Below are positions 27,964 to 35,981 of a stretch of 64,000 nt of DNA, piece after piece (the stretch's first letter is position 1; each line of letters opens with the position of its first letter). This DNA is from Leuconostoc palmae (GTDB lineage Bacteria; Bacillota; Bacilli; Lactobacillales; Lactobacillaceae): positions 186,001-250,000 of the forward strand of contig NZ_BPKZ01000001.1 in NCBI RefSeq assembly GCF_019656075.1. The letters are read 5' to 3'. The notes below the pieces were generated by a model. It saw only the letters and a list, made by a program, of their open reading frames with translations, made no database searches and was not told the origin of the DNA. The position numbers and the translations under genes were made by a program.

Positions 27964-28055
27964 ATTTATCACCTCGTTTGTTTTTTGCTGCGTTTTGTTG
28001 TTACAATTTGGTTACAAAAACAACTTTAATATCGTTTTCGTTGCCGCATAGGCAC

Positions 28056-28097
28056 AAAAAAAGCAATCGCCGCTGTTTCCGCAGACAACGTTTGCTT
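28056..28097 (-). terminator. Terminator-like hairpin in the rpoB leader (possible attenuator)
   Basis: In the transcript AAGCAA pairs with UUGCUU and, inside, CGUUG and CUG pair with GGCG/C and CAG around a 6-nt loop; the stem is followed by seven Us. It lies between the rpoB promoter and gene, so it could stop part of the transcripts. Nearby UUGCG/CGCAA and UUG-GCC/GGC-CAA segments could form competing structures. Confidence 0.6.
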
Positions 28098-28164
28098 CAA
28101 TATAAAGGTATTGCGGACAATATTTCGCAAATTTCCGTATTTATTCACAGTACTACTATACACA

Positions 28165-28193
28165 ATTATACGTTTTTTGTTGTTAATTTGCAA
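28165..28193 (-). promoter_or_regulatory. Promoter of rpoB-rpoC
   Basis: Minus-strand TTGCAA (28188-28193), 17-bp spacer, TATAAT (28165-28170). It starts a leader of roughly 195 nt before rpoB. Confidence 0.85.
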
Positions 28194-28202
28194 GTTAAAA
28201 AC

Positions 28203-29015
28203 TCAAACATGATCAATGTCAAAGTTTGGCACTGACGGATCTTTGGCAATCTCGACCAATTGTAGAAACTTGTCAGGATCAAGCGCTGCTGTCCCAACTA
28301 GTACACCATCTATGTCTTCTTGAGACATAATTTCACGTGCATTATTGGGTGTTACAGAACCACCGTACAAAATACGTACTTGTTCTGCAATAACTGGCGA
28401 ATACAACTTAGCTAATGTTTGACGAATTAAGTACGCTGCTTTTTGAGCTTGATCAGCACTTGCTGCCTCCCCAGAGCCAATTGCCCAAGTCGGTTCATAA
28501 GCAATAGTTACTTTTCGAATTTGATCAACCGATACGCCCGCCAGAGCTGCTGAAACTTGTGCTACAGAAGGTTGCGCATCCATAAACTGAGCATAAGTAC
28601 TCATATCTTCGTCAACATCAATAATTGGTCGTAACCCATTTCTCAGTGCAGCAGTGACTTTTAAATTAACAGTTGAATCTGTTTCATTAAAAAACTTGCG
28701 ACGTTCAAAATGCCCAATTAGCACATATTTAGCACCGACATCTTTTAACGCCTTTGGAGAAGTTTCACCTGTATACGCACCATTGTCTTCCCAATGAACA
28801 TTCTCAGCAACAATATGAATCGGTGAATCCGCTGTTGCACGAACCATATCTGCTAAAAACAAATCTTGTGCTGCAATACCTGTTTCCACGACTTTTTCGC
28901 CAGGTACTTTCTCGTTAACTTTTTCAAGAAAGTCCATAACATCACTTTGTAACTTATTAATTTTCCAATTAGCAACAACAAATGGAATGCGTCGCTCTTT
29001 ATGAATTTTTGACAT
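28203..29015 (-). CDS. tpiA: Triosephosphate isomerase, divergent
   Basis: 270 residues, about 20 longer than usual. Catalytic Lys (VVANWKINKL), His (LIGHFERR) and Glu (AYEPTWAIGSG) are present, and the phosphate loop LYGGSVTP is intact. Two near-invariant neighbours are changed: the Ser of GHSERR is Phe, and the Cys of (V/I)C(V/I)GE is Asp (RPIIDVDED). The gene adjoins rpoB and starts 2 bp after a coiled-coil membrane protein gene. Isomerase identity is sure; catalytic efficiency is open. Confidence 0.88.
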   Translation of the reverse strand: MSKIHKERRIPFVVANWKINKLQSDVMDFLEKVNEKVPGEKVVETGIAAQDLFLADMVRATADSPIHIVAENVHWEDNGAYTGETSPKALKDVGAKYVLIGHFERRKFFNETDSTVNLKVTAALRNGLRPIIDVDEDMSTYAQFMDAQPSVAQVSAALAGVSVDQIRKVTIAYEPTWAIGSGEAASADQAQKAAYLIRQTLAKLYSPVIAEQVRILYGGSVTPNNAREIMSQEDIDGVLVGTAALDPDKFLQLVEIAKDPSVPNFDIDHV

Positions 29016-29017
29016 GA

Positions 29018-29359
29018 TTACTTATCATCTCCTTGTAACATCATGAACATGAAAGCAGCTTCTATTAACAGAAGTACCACCTTATATTGTGGGTCTTCAT
29101 TAAGAAAATGCAAAAATAGATAACTAACAATCAAAACACTTAATCCAATAGCTGTTTTAGTTAATTTCTTTCGAAACCCACTTTGCAATAATTTAGTTTC
29201 TACACGTTCTTTTTCCACTTGCAATTCTGCTAAATCTAGTTTCAACGCTTCTACTTGATCCAATAGCTGGTCGTTTTCTTTTTGAATGTTGTCAAATTCA
29301 GCCTGTGATATCAATTGATCATTTTGTTTTTCACGTGATTTTCTTTTAAAAAATTGCAT
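29018..29359 (-). CDS. Coiled-coil membrane protein of unknown function
   Basis: 113 residues: a basic N terminus (MQFFKRKSREK), a predicted coiled coil (about residues 18-60, heptad Leu/Val), then two hydrophobic segments (about 70-85 and 92-106). No family recognised. The gene ends 2 bp before tpiA and so is co-transcribed with it. It may anchor something at the membrane, but nothing in sequence shows what. Confidence 0.6.
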   Translation of the reverse strand: MQFFKRKSREKQNDQLISQAEFDNIQKENDQLLDQVEALKLDLAELQVEKERVETKLLQSGFRKKLTKTAIGLSVLIVSYLFLHFLNEDPQYKVVLLLIEAAFMFMMLQGDDK

Positions 29360-29419
29360 AATGTCTTATCTCCATAAACTCTATTTTACCATAAGAAAAC
29401 TACGTAAAAACGTAAAATA

Positions 29420-29455
29420 AAAAGCATCACTTCAAAATCATTGAAGGATGCTTTT
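29420..29455 (-). terminator. Terminator of tRNA-Leu
   Basis: Minus-strand AAAGCATC-CTTCAA and TTGAAG-GATGCTTT pair around a short loop and are followed by Ts, directly after the tRNA. Confidence 0.85.
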
Positions 29456-29461
29456 ACCTAG

Positions 29462-29546
29462 TGCAGCCGGCGGGAGTCGAACCCGCACGCCCTAAACGGG
29501 CACAGGATCCTTAATCCTGCGCGTCTGCCAATTCCGCCACGGCTGC
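29462..29546 (-). tRNA. tRNA-Leu (anticodon AAG)
   Basis: Acceptor GCAGCCG pairs with CGGCTGC. The anticodon stem CAGGA/TCCTG encloses TTAAGGA, so positions 34-36 read AAG. The long variable arm (TGCCCGTTTAGGGCG) is type II, as for leucine. T arm GCGGG-TTCGACT-CCCGC. Eighty-five nucleotides, no encoded CCA. Reading the loop as UAA would require a mispaired stem, so AAG is preferred. Confidence 0.88.
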
Positions 29547-29684
29547 AATGTTGTTTGTATTGACAACCTTATTATTTTAACGTGAAAAATTTTATTTGTC
29601 AATTAGAAACCTTGACCAATAGATGCGTACTCTATCTTTTTTAATAACTACTAAAGCGATGCCAGATTACATTTTAAATTATAC

Positions 29685-29712
29685 TTGCTTAATCTCATCA
29701 ATATGTTACACT
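29685..29712 (+). promoter_or_regulatory. Promoter of the cold-shock gene
   Basis: TTGCTT (29685-29690), 16-bp spacer ending TGT, then TACACT (29707-29712): an extended -10. The predicted leader before the CDS is about 110 nt, long as is usual for csp genes whose mRNA folds respond to temperature. Confidence 0.6.
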
Positions 29713-29830
29713 AGCCTTGTAATAAAAGTTATTGATTTTGATTTGTTTTTCTCGGAAGGCGCTCAAGTACCAATTATTTAAGTTACAAAATAAAAATCAT
29801 TGGTGGAGCACACCAAAGGAGAAACATATC

Positions 29831-30031
29831 ATGGAAAAAGGCACAGTAAAGTGGTTTAACGGCGAAAAGGGTTACGGTTTCGTAACTCGCGAAAACGGTG
29901 AAGATGTGTTCGCACACTTCTCAGCTATCCAAGGTGACGGCTTCAAGACTCTTGAAGAAGGTCAAGCTGTTGAATTCGAAGTTGAATCATCAGACCGCGG
30001 TTTGCAAGCTGCAAACATCGTAAAGTTGTAA
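29831..30031 (+). CDS. Cold-shock protein (CspA family)
   Basis: 66 residues, a single S1-like OB fold. RNP1 is KGYGFVT and RNP2 is VFAHFSAI, the RNA-binding surface. The start follows AAAGGAG by about nine bases; the frame is open 33 codons further upstream but lies in the leader. Strong codon bias suggests high expression. Own promoter and terminator. Confidence 0.96.
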   Translation: MEKGTVKWFNGEKGYGFVTRENGEDVFAHFSAIQGDGFKTLEEGQAVEFEVESSDRGLQAANIVKL

Positions 30032-30052
30032 GATTAAGTTCTACAATTTTTC

Positions 30053-30080
30053 AAAAACTCGCTTAGGCGAGTTTTTTTGT
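30053..30080 (+). terminator. Terminator of csp
   Basis: AAACTCGC-TTAG-GCGAGTTT followed by Ts. Confidence 0.92.
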
Positions 30081-30092
30081 GTCGAAAATTCG

Positions 30093-30101
30093 TGGTATAA
30101 T
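30093..30101 (+). promoter_or_regulatory. Extended -10 promoter of gpmA
   Basis: TGGTATAAT (30093-30101) is an extended -10 with the TGn element; the -35 region is only T-rich terminator sequence. It gives a leader of about 35 nt. Confidence 0.65.
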
Positions 30102-30142
30102 GATTTTGTTAGATTAAACACAAATTAAGGAGTTTAGCACAC

Positions 30143-30856
30143 ATGGCTAAGTTAGTATTAATCCGTCACGGTCAAAGTGAATGGAACGCATTGAACTTAT
30201 TTAACGGTTGGATTGACACAAAGTTGTCAGACAAAGGCATTGCCCAAGCAAAAGAAGCTGGTGAATTATTAGCTGCCGAAGGCATCCAATTTGATCAGGC
30301 ATACACATCTGTTTTGACACGTGCCATCACAACATTGCACTACGCATTGGAAGAAGCTGGACAACTATTTATTCCCGAAGCAAAATCATGGCGTTTGAAC
30401 GAACGTCACTACGGCGCTTTGCAAGGCCAAAATAAAGCTGAAGCTGCAGAAAAATGGGGAGACGAGCAAGTGCATATTTGGCGTCGTTCATACGATGTGT
30501 TGCCACCATTGTTGGACGGTTACGATAAAGAAGTGACTGTTCAAGGTAAGACATACCCCGCCTTTGACCGTCGCTATGCAGATGTTCCTGAAGGTGAATT
30601 GCCATTAGGCGAAAACTTGAAGATTACTTTGGAACGCGTTTTGCCTTTCTGGGAATCAGATATTGCGCCACAATTGCAAGCTGGTAAGAATGTTGTTATT
30701 GCCGCCCATGGTAACTCATTGCGTGCTTTGGTTAAGCATCTAGAAGATATTTCTGATGATGACATTTTGAACGTTGAAATTGCCAACGGCCAACCATTGG
30801 TATATGACTTAGCTGATGATTTGTCTGTTATTTCTAAAAAAACATTAACTAAGTAA
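30143..30856 (+). CDS. gpmA: 2,3-bisphosphoglycerate-dependent phosphoglycerate mutase
   Basis: 237 residues interconverting 3- and 2-phosphoglycerate. Catalytic His is in [10 protein letters not shown] (His9); the second His in [23 protein letters not shown] and NRRSYD-like RRSYDVLPP are typical of dPGM. SD AAGGAG. Strong codon bias, as for eno. Confidence 0.96.
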   Translation: MAKLVLIRHGQSEWNALNLFNGWIDTKLSDKGIAQAKEAGELLAAEGIQFDQAYTSVLTRAITTLHYALEEAGQLFIPEAKSWRLNERHYGALQGQNKAEAAEKWGDEQVHIWRRSYDVLPPLLDGYDKEVTVQGKTYPAFDRRYADVPEGELPLGENLKITLERVLPFWESDIAPQLQAGKNVVIAAHGNSLRALVKHLEDISDDDILNVEIANGQPLVYDLADDLSVISKKTLTK

Positions 30857-30859
30857 GTT

Positions 30860-30887
30860 AAAACCACCTCTGTCTGGTGGTTTTTTT
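30860..30887 (+). terminator. Terminator of gpmA
   Basis: AAACCACC-TCTGTC-TGGTGGTTT then Ts. Confidence 0.9.
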
Positions 30888-30891
30888 GTAT

Positions 30892-30921
30892 AAAAAAATA
30901 GTCCTTTACAGGACTATTTTT
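30892..30921 (-). terminator. Terminator of the tRNA-Tyr/tRNA-Gln unit
   Basis: AAAAATAGTCC and GGACTATTTTT form an 11-bp stem with a 6-nt loop. On the minus strand it is followed by Ts just after tRNA-Gln. Symmetrical, so it also backs up the gpmA terminator. Confidence 0.85.
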
Positions 30922-30932
30922 ACTTATTTTGA

Positions 30933-31004
30933 TTGCCCCTGCTGGATTCGAACCAGCGCATGGCGGTACCAAAAACCGCTGCCTTACCGCTTGGCGAAGG
31001 GGCA
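30933..31004 (-). tRNA. tRNA-Gln (anticodon TTG)
   Basis: Acceptor TGCCCCT pairs with AGGGGCA; stem GCGGT/ACCGC encloses TTTTGGT, anticodon TTG. D arm GCCAAGCGGTAAGGC. Seventy-two nucleotides, no encoded CCA. Confidence 0.95.
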
Positions 31005-31043
31005 ATAGTTAATTTATTTAGCCGTTAACTATTAGATCGGCTA

Positions 31044-31126
31044 TGGGAGCGGTAGGATTCGAACCTACGAACCCGAAGGAACGGAGTTACAGTCCGTCGC
31101 GTTTAGCCAGACTTCGCTACACTCCC
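31044..31126 (-). tRNA. tRNA-Tyr (anticodon GTA)
   Basis: Acceptor begins GGGAG and pairs with CTCCC; anticodon stem ACGGA/TCCGT encloses CTGTAAC, anticodon GTA. Long variable arm as in bacterial tRNA-Tyr. Eighty-three nucleotides; probably co-transcribed with tRNA-Gln, 39 bp downstream. Confidence 0.95.
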
Positions 31127-31309
31127 ATATCTCAAACAACTATATTATCATAACAAAAATTATTACCCTTATCAACCTTTTTTACTAACTTATTTAAAAT
31201 AGATTATTTTATATACAAAAAGATAGTCATTCATTCTCGAATAGCCTTGTTTATACCTAAACGTTTCATTATACTAGAGTAAGGTAAATTTATCACGTGG
31301 AGTAATTTA

Positions 31310-31978
31310 ATGATTATATCAGTTACAAATAAACAACGACGATATGCTTTAATTAATCTAGTTATATTATTGTTGTTAACTATTCTAGTAAAACTAAATT
31401 TTATAATTCCAGTTGGCATTGATAATATATTCCACAACTTATTTAATAATTTACAAAGCGGATTCGGTGATATTGTCATGACCGTTGCTGCTTTTCTGGG
31501 CAATCCGATTGTAGATTTTATATATATTCTTGCTCTCACCGGTGTACTAATTATAGCAAAATTACGTATCCCTGCCATATGGGCAATCTTAACTATTCTA
31601 TCAGGAAATATTGTTCTAAAGATTTTTCAAATCATAATCAATCGTCCAAGACCGATGGGACACCTACTTTCTGACAGTTCTGCTTCATTTCCCAGCTCAT
31701 ATATTTTTGGATTATTTGTGGTTATATTTATTATCAAAATCCTCGTGATTCCCAATGTTAATACGCTATTGACACAAATTGTTATGAATTGGGTTATCAT
31801 ATTAATAGGTTTAATGGCAATTATGAGTCGTATTTACTTCAATGCACATTTTGTTAGTGACACAGTTGCTTCAGTTATGTTTGCCTATTCATGGGTTATC
31901 TTCTCAGCAACATGTTACGGTAAATTAGCTCACTACTTAAAAAAACGGCTTGTTTTACTCGAAAATGATGAAATATAA
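31310..31978 (+). CDS. PAP2-family membrane phosphatase-like protein
   Basis: 222 residues with about six membrane segments. Motif 1 (KIFQIIINRPRP) and motif 3 (SRIYFNAHFVSD, catalytic His and Asp) are conserved. Motif 2, normally PSGH or PSSH, reads FPSSYIFG: the His is a Tyr. Such proteins dephosphorylate undecaprenyl pyrophosphate or lipid phosphates; the missing His may lower or change activity. GGAG before the ATG. Ends in a terminator shared with nrdF. Confidence 0.8.
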   Translation: MIISVTNKQRRYALINLVILLLLTILVKLNFIIPVGIDNIFHNLFNNLQSGFGDIVMTVAAFLGNPIVDFIYILALTGVLIIAKLRIPAIWAILTILSGNIVLKIFQIIINRPRPMGHLLSDSSASFPSSYIFGLFVVIFIIKILVIPNVNTLLTQIVMNWVIILIGLMAIMSRIYFNAHFVSDTVASVMFAYSWVIFSATCYGKLAHYLKKRLVLLENDEI

Positions 31979-32010
31979 AAAGCTAAGGAATAATTATTCC
32001 TTAGCTTTTT
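31977..32010. terminator. Bidirectional terminator between the PAP2 gene and nrdF
   Basis: AAAAAGCTAAGGAATA and TATTCCTTAGCTTTTT form 16-bp arms. The nrdF stop codon (31994-31996) and its last codons lie inside the hairpin, and the PAP2 gene stop abuts it. Confidence 0.92.
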
Positions 32011-32986
32011 TGTTCGACCCGATTGTGTAGTCATCTTCTTCCATCGCTTCAACAGCACCTAGAAGATAGCCGTTACCCACTCCTGAAAAGAAGTCGTGGT
32101 TTGCTGTCGACGTCGAAATACCGTTCATAACAACAGGATTCACATCATCGGCACCATCAGGAAACATTGGTTCTTGTCCTAAGTTCATTAATGCCTTGTT
32201 AGCATTGTAACGCAAAAAAGTAAGCACTTGTTCTGTCCAGCCTAAATCATCATAGAGTTCATGTGTGTATTTGTCTTCGTTTTCGTATAATTCAAAGAGT
32301 AAATCATACATCCAACTTTGTAACGTGTCACGTTCTGATTCTGGCAATTGATTAAATCCAATTTGAAATTTATAGCCAATATAAGTGCCATGAACTGATT
32401 CATCGCGGATAATCAGTTTAATAATTTCAGCAACGTTCAACATCTTGTTGTGACCTAAAAAATATAACGGTGTGTAAAATCCAGAATAAAACAAGAATGT
32501 CTCTAAAAATACTGAAGCAATTTTCCGTTGTAATGGTGTTCCTGTCTGGTAAATATCATTGATACGATTTGCTTTATACTGCAAAAATTCGTTTGAGTCA
32601 GCCCAATTAAAAATTGACTCTATCTCTGCTTTTTCGTTTAGTGTTTCAAAAATTGAAGAATATGACTTAGCATGAACTGATTCCATAAATTGAATATTGT
32701 TCAACACTGCCTCTTCTTTTTGATTCACAACGTCTAACTTCAATGCTGCCATACCATCTTGAGACTGCAATGTATCTAATGTTGTTAACCCACCAAAAAC
32801 AAGGTTCAATGTCTGCCGTTCCTTGTCTGACATATTTCCACGCCATGTTCTTAAATCATTTGAAATGGGGATACGTGTATCTAACCAAAATTGTTGTGTC
32901 AACTTTTCCCAAGTTGCTTTATCAAGTTCATCTTCAATATTATTCCAATTTATTGCAGTATATGAATTATTTTGTGTATGTTTCAC
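31994..32986 (-). CDS. nrdF: Class Ib ribonucleotide reductase, beta subunit
   Basis: 330 residues carrying the dimetal-tyrosyl radical cofactor. Ligand regions are visible: SVHAKSYSSIFETL, FLETFLFYSGFYTPLY and IIRDESVHGTYIGYKFQ. GTG start after GGAGGAG, overlapping the nrdI stop by four bases. Last gene of nrdHEIF. Confidence 0.96.
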   Translation of the reverse strand: MKHTQNNSYTAINWNNIEDELDKATWEKLTQQFWLDTRIPISNDLRTWRGNMSDKERQTLNLVFGGLTTLDTLQSQDGMAALKLDVVNQKEEAVLNNIQFMESVHAKSYSSIFETLNEKAEIESIFNWADSNEFLQYKANRINDIYQTGTPLQRKIASVFLETFLFYSGFYTPLYFLGHNKMLNVAEIIKLIIRDESVHGTYIGYKFQIGFNQLPESERDTLQSWMYDLLFELYENEDKYTHELYDDLGWTEQVLTFLRYNANKALMNLGQEPMFPDGADDVNPVVMNGISTSTANHDFFSGVGNGYLLGAVEAMEEDDYTIGSNKKAKE

Positions 32987-33429
32987 GATTCTCCTCCAAA
33001 TAACGGTTTCATCAAATTATAAACTTTTTCTGCATCAAAGATACTTCCACGCAGTTCAAACTCAAACAAAAGTGGCACATCAAATTTTTCAGCGTAACGT
33101 CTACCAGTTAAATCAAACTGAACATTAAAATTACGATTACCTCCACCAACAATTCCTTTTAAAAACTGTCGATTATTCTCGTATGCTATATAGTCACCAA
33201 GAGCATTAGTAAATATTTCCGTTACATCTGGACCTGTGCCAGTGCCGCCAGTTAAGTAAGTTGGCACAACTGCTATATACGGAGCCGTTTCAATTTCATA
33301 TTCTGTCTCATCACCAATATTTTTCGTTAAAAGCACATTCCCGTTTGATTCCGCAACTGTTTTTAATTTTTCTACAAATGACTTAGTATTGCCTTCTGTG
33401 GAAGTGTATAAGACATTCATCGTCACCAT
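32983..33429 (-). CDS. nrdI: NrdI, flavodoxin-like activator of NrdF
   Basis: 148 residues. The phosphate loop is LYTSTEGNTKSF and the 80s loop region contains GGGNRNFN. Supplies oxidant for assembly of the Mn-tyrosyl cofactor in NrdF. ATG after GAGAGGGG. Located between nrdE and nrdF, which is less common than nrdHIEF. Confidence 0.9.
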   Translation of the reverse strand: MVTMNVLYTSTEGNTKSFVEKLKTVAESNGNVLLTKNIGDETEYEIETAPYIAVVPTYLTGGTGTGPDVTEIFTNALGDYIAYENNRQFLKGIVGGGNRNFNVQFDLTGRRYAEKFDVPLLFEFELRGSIFDAEKVYNLMKPLFGGES

Positions 33430-33455
33430 GAAGTACCCCTCTCAATATTATGTAC

Positions 33456-33487
33456 AAAAAACCATTAAGACTTGATAATGATTTTTT
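33456..33487 (-). terminator. Terminator-like hairpin between nrdE and nrdI
   Basis: Minus strand AATCATTA, 8-nt loop, TAATGGTT (eight pairs, one G-U) followed by six Ts, inside the operon. Confidence 0.65.
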
Positions 33488-33499
33488 ATATTTAAATTT

Positions 33500-35671
33500 T
33501 TAAATTGAACAACTTTCACACTCATTAACCCCTGATTCTTGATTATCATCAGTAAAGGTTCTGATATAGTACAGTGACTTAATACCTTTATTGAATGCAT
33601 AGTGTCTTAGAATCGTTAAGTCACGTGTTGTCATCTTATTAGTCCGACCTTGTTTCCATTCATACAATTGTTCTGACAAGGTTGAACGCATAAATAATGT
33701 CAAAGACATCCCTTGATCCACATGCTCCTGAGCTGCCGCATAGACGTCAATTACTTTACGCATATCAGTGTCATACGCCGATACATAGTATGGCATAGTT
33801 TCATTGTTTAATCCAGGTGCCGGATAATAAACTTTACCAATCATCCCTTCTTGGCGTTCTTCAATTCTGTTAACTATTGGTAGCAGTGTTGCTGTTGTAT
33901 CGTTGACATATGATATTGAGCCAGTCGGTGCAATAGCATGTCGATATGCATTATACATACCATATTGCGCAACTTCTGCTTTTAATTGTTCCCAATCATT
34001 TTTAGTTGGTATATGATGATCTTTAAACAATTGCGTCACTTTTTCAGTTCGAGGCGTCCAATCGTTTTCTAAGTACTTATCAAAATATGTTCCATCAGCA
34101 TAAGCAGATTTTTCAAATTCAAAGAAACTTTCGTTACGTTCCTTTGCGATGTTCATTGATGCTTTAATCGAATAATAATTCAACGTCAAGAAAAAAGTTG
34201 AGGTGAAGTCGATTGATTCATCATCGCCATAGTACATTTTATTTTGTGCTAAATACGCAGCAAGACCCATCGCACCCAAACCAATCGCGTGTTTTTCAGT
34301 GTTACCCTTGGCTATAGATGGCACAACCGATAAATTAGACGTATCAGAAACAAAAGTAAGTGCTCTTACCATAGTATCAACGGAAGTACTGAAATCTGCA
34401 GTGTTCATCATGTTAACAATATTAATCGACCCTAAGTTACAACTCACATCTGAGCCTAGTTTCGTATATTCTTGTTCATCATTAATATTCGAAGAACTCT
34501 GTACTTGTAGAATTTCTGAACATAAGTTTGAAGAAATAATCTTACCATTAATTGGATTAGCTCGATTAGCTGTGTCAATGTTAATGATGTAAGGATATCC
34601 AGATTCTTGTTGAAGTTTGGAAATTTCTTCTTCTAACATACGAGCATCTACACGATATTTGGCAATTTTTTCATTTTCAACCATGTTATCGTATTCTGCT
34701 GTAATATCAACATAATTAAATGGTGTATCATATACTTTTTCTACGTCTGCAGGACTAAAAAGATACATTGGTTTATTTTGACGTACTAATTCATAAAATT
34801 TATCTGGAACTGTTAAGCCAAGAGATAGCGTTTTAACACGGACTTTTTCATCTGCATTTTCTTTTTTTGTAGACAAAAATGCCATAATGTCCGGATGGAA
34901 AATAGACAAGTAAACAACACCCGCGCCTTGTCGTGCCCCCACTTGTGAAGAAAAAGTAAATGAATCTTCCAATAATTTCATAATTGGCACAACACCACCA
35001 GCTGAGTTTGCAATACCCATAACTGGTGCTCCGGCTTCACGAACATTGGATAATGCAATGCCAACTCCCCCGCCCATCTTTGACAATTGCAACGCTGAAT
35101 TAATTGTACGACCAATTGAATTCATGTCATCAGAAGTTTGAATAATGAAACAAGAAACCAACTCACCTCTACGAGCACGACCAGCATTTAAAAAGCTGGG
35201 AGTGGCCGGTTGATATCGTTGATGGATCATCTCATCTGCTAACCTTAACGCGAGTTCTTCGCGTCCATTTGCATAATACAACGCATTCATCGCAACTCGG
35301 TCCACATAGGTTTCTACATAATGTTGCCCATCGTTTGTTTTTAGGGCATATTGATTATAGAACTTAAAGGCAGCCATGAAAGACTTGAAATTAAAATGTT
35401 GAGCATCAAGAAAATCGTAAATTTTCTCTACAAAAGAAAAACGATATTGCTCAATAAATTGGCGTTCTAAAAAATTATTTTCAAAAAGCCAATCAAATCT
35501 TTCAGCAAGAGAATCAAATTTTAATACATTGGGCCACACATTTTCAGTCAAAAAGGCATCGAGAGCCTCTTGATCTTTCTCTAATTGAATTTGATTATTC
35601 TTTGGGATATTGACTTGATTATTTAAATCAAAATAAGTAACAGCATCAATATCAAGTTCTTTTAATGGCAT
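33500..35671 (-). CDS. nrdE: Class Ib ribonucleotide reductase, alpha subunit
   Basis: 723 residues from the ATG nine bases after GAGG; the longer TTG start would place the SD inside the gene. Catalytic landmarks: LVSCFIIQ and NLCSEILQ region cysteines, the radical-transfer tyrosines near the C terminus, and the tail NECESCSI whose CxxC is reduced by NrdH. No N-terminal ATP cone is apparent, as expected for class Ib. Confidence 0.97.
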   Translation of the reverse strand: MPLKELDIDAVTYFDLNNQVNIPKNNQIQLEKDQEALDAFLTENVWPNVLKFDSLAERFDWLFENNFLERQFIEQYRFSFVEKIYDFLDAQHFNFKSFMAAFKFYNQYALKTNDGQHYVETYVDRVAMNALYYANGREELALRLADEMIHQRYQPATPSFLNAGRARRGELVSCFIIQTSDDMNSIGRTINSALQLSKMGGGVGIALSNVREAGAPVMGIANSAGGVVPIMKLLEDSFTFSSQVGARQGAGVVYLSIFHPDIMAFLSTKKENADEKVRVKTLSLGLTVPDKFYELVRQNKPMYLFSPADVEKVYDTPFNYVDITAEYDNMVENEKIAKYRVDARMLEEEISKLQQESGYPYIINIDTANRANPINGKIISSNLCSEILQVQSSSNINDEQEYTKLGSDVSCNLGSINIVNMMNTADFSTSVDTMVRALTFVSDTSNLSVVPSIAKGNTEKHAIGLGAMGLAAYLAQNKMYYGDDESIDFTSTFFLTLNYYSIKASMNIAKERNESFFEFEKSAYADGTYFDKYLENDWTPRTEKVTQLFKDHHIPTKNDWEQLKAEVAQYGMYNAYRHAIAPTGSISYVNDTTATLLPIVNRIEERQEGMIGKVYYPAPGLNNETMPYYVSAYDTDMRKVIDVYAAAQEHVDQGMSLTLFMRSTLSEQLYEWKQGRTNKMTTRDLTILRHYAFNKGIKSLYYIRTFTDDNQESGVNECESCSI

Positions 35672-35707
35672 ATTGTTTAACCTCAAATTTTTTTATATTT
35701 TTGGAAT

Positions 35708-35739
35708 AAAAAAACATCGTTCGTTTTCCTCTCGATGTT
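35708..35739 (-). terminator. Terminator-like hairpin between nrdH and nrdE
   Basis: Minus strand AACATCG, 13-nt loop, CGATGTT, then seven Ts. Partial termination here would yield more NrdH than NrdE. Confidence 0.7.
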
Positions 35740-35750
35740 ATCTAGTAAGA

Positions 35751-35981
35751 TTAAGCTGAAATCTTTTTTAACACGTCTGGACGAAAGCCAGAAAACTTAG
35801 GCATACCTTCAACCGATATAACTGGTGTTTGACGGAATCCATCAGCCTTTAATTGATCAACATAGTCAACTTCTTCTTCGATATTAATTTCCTTAAAGGG
35901 AACCCCTTGTGCCTCTAAAAACTTTTTAGTCATTTTGCATTGTACACAATTGTATTTTGTATATACTGTTACTTTTTCCAT
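35751..35981 (-). CDS. nrdH: NrdH glutaredoxin-like protein
   Basis: 76 residues. Active site CVQC (Cys12, Cys15) in YTKYNCVQCKMTKKFL and the C-terminal GFRPDVLKKI typical of NrdH rather than glutaredoxin. Reduces NrdE. SD AGAGGG. First gene of the operon. Confidence 0.94.
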   Translation of the reverse strand: MEKVTVYTKYNCVQCKMTKKFLEAQGVPFKEINIEEEVDYVDQLKADGFRQTPVISVEGMPKFSGFRPDVLKKISA

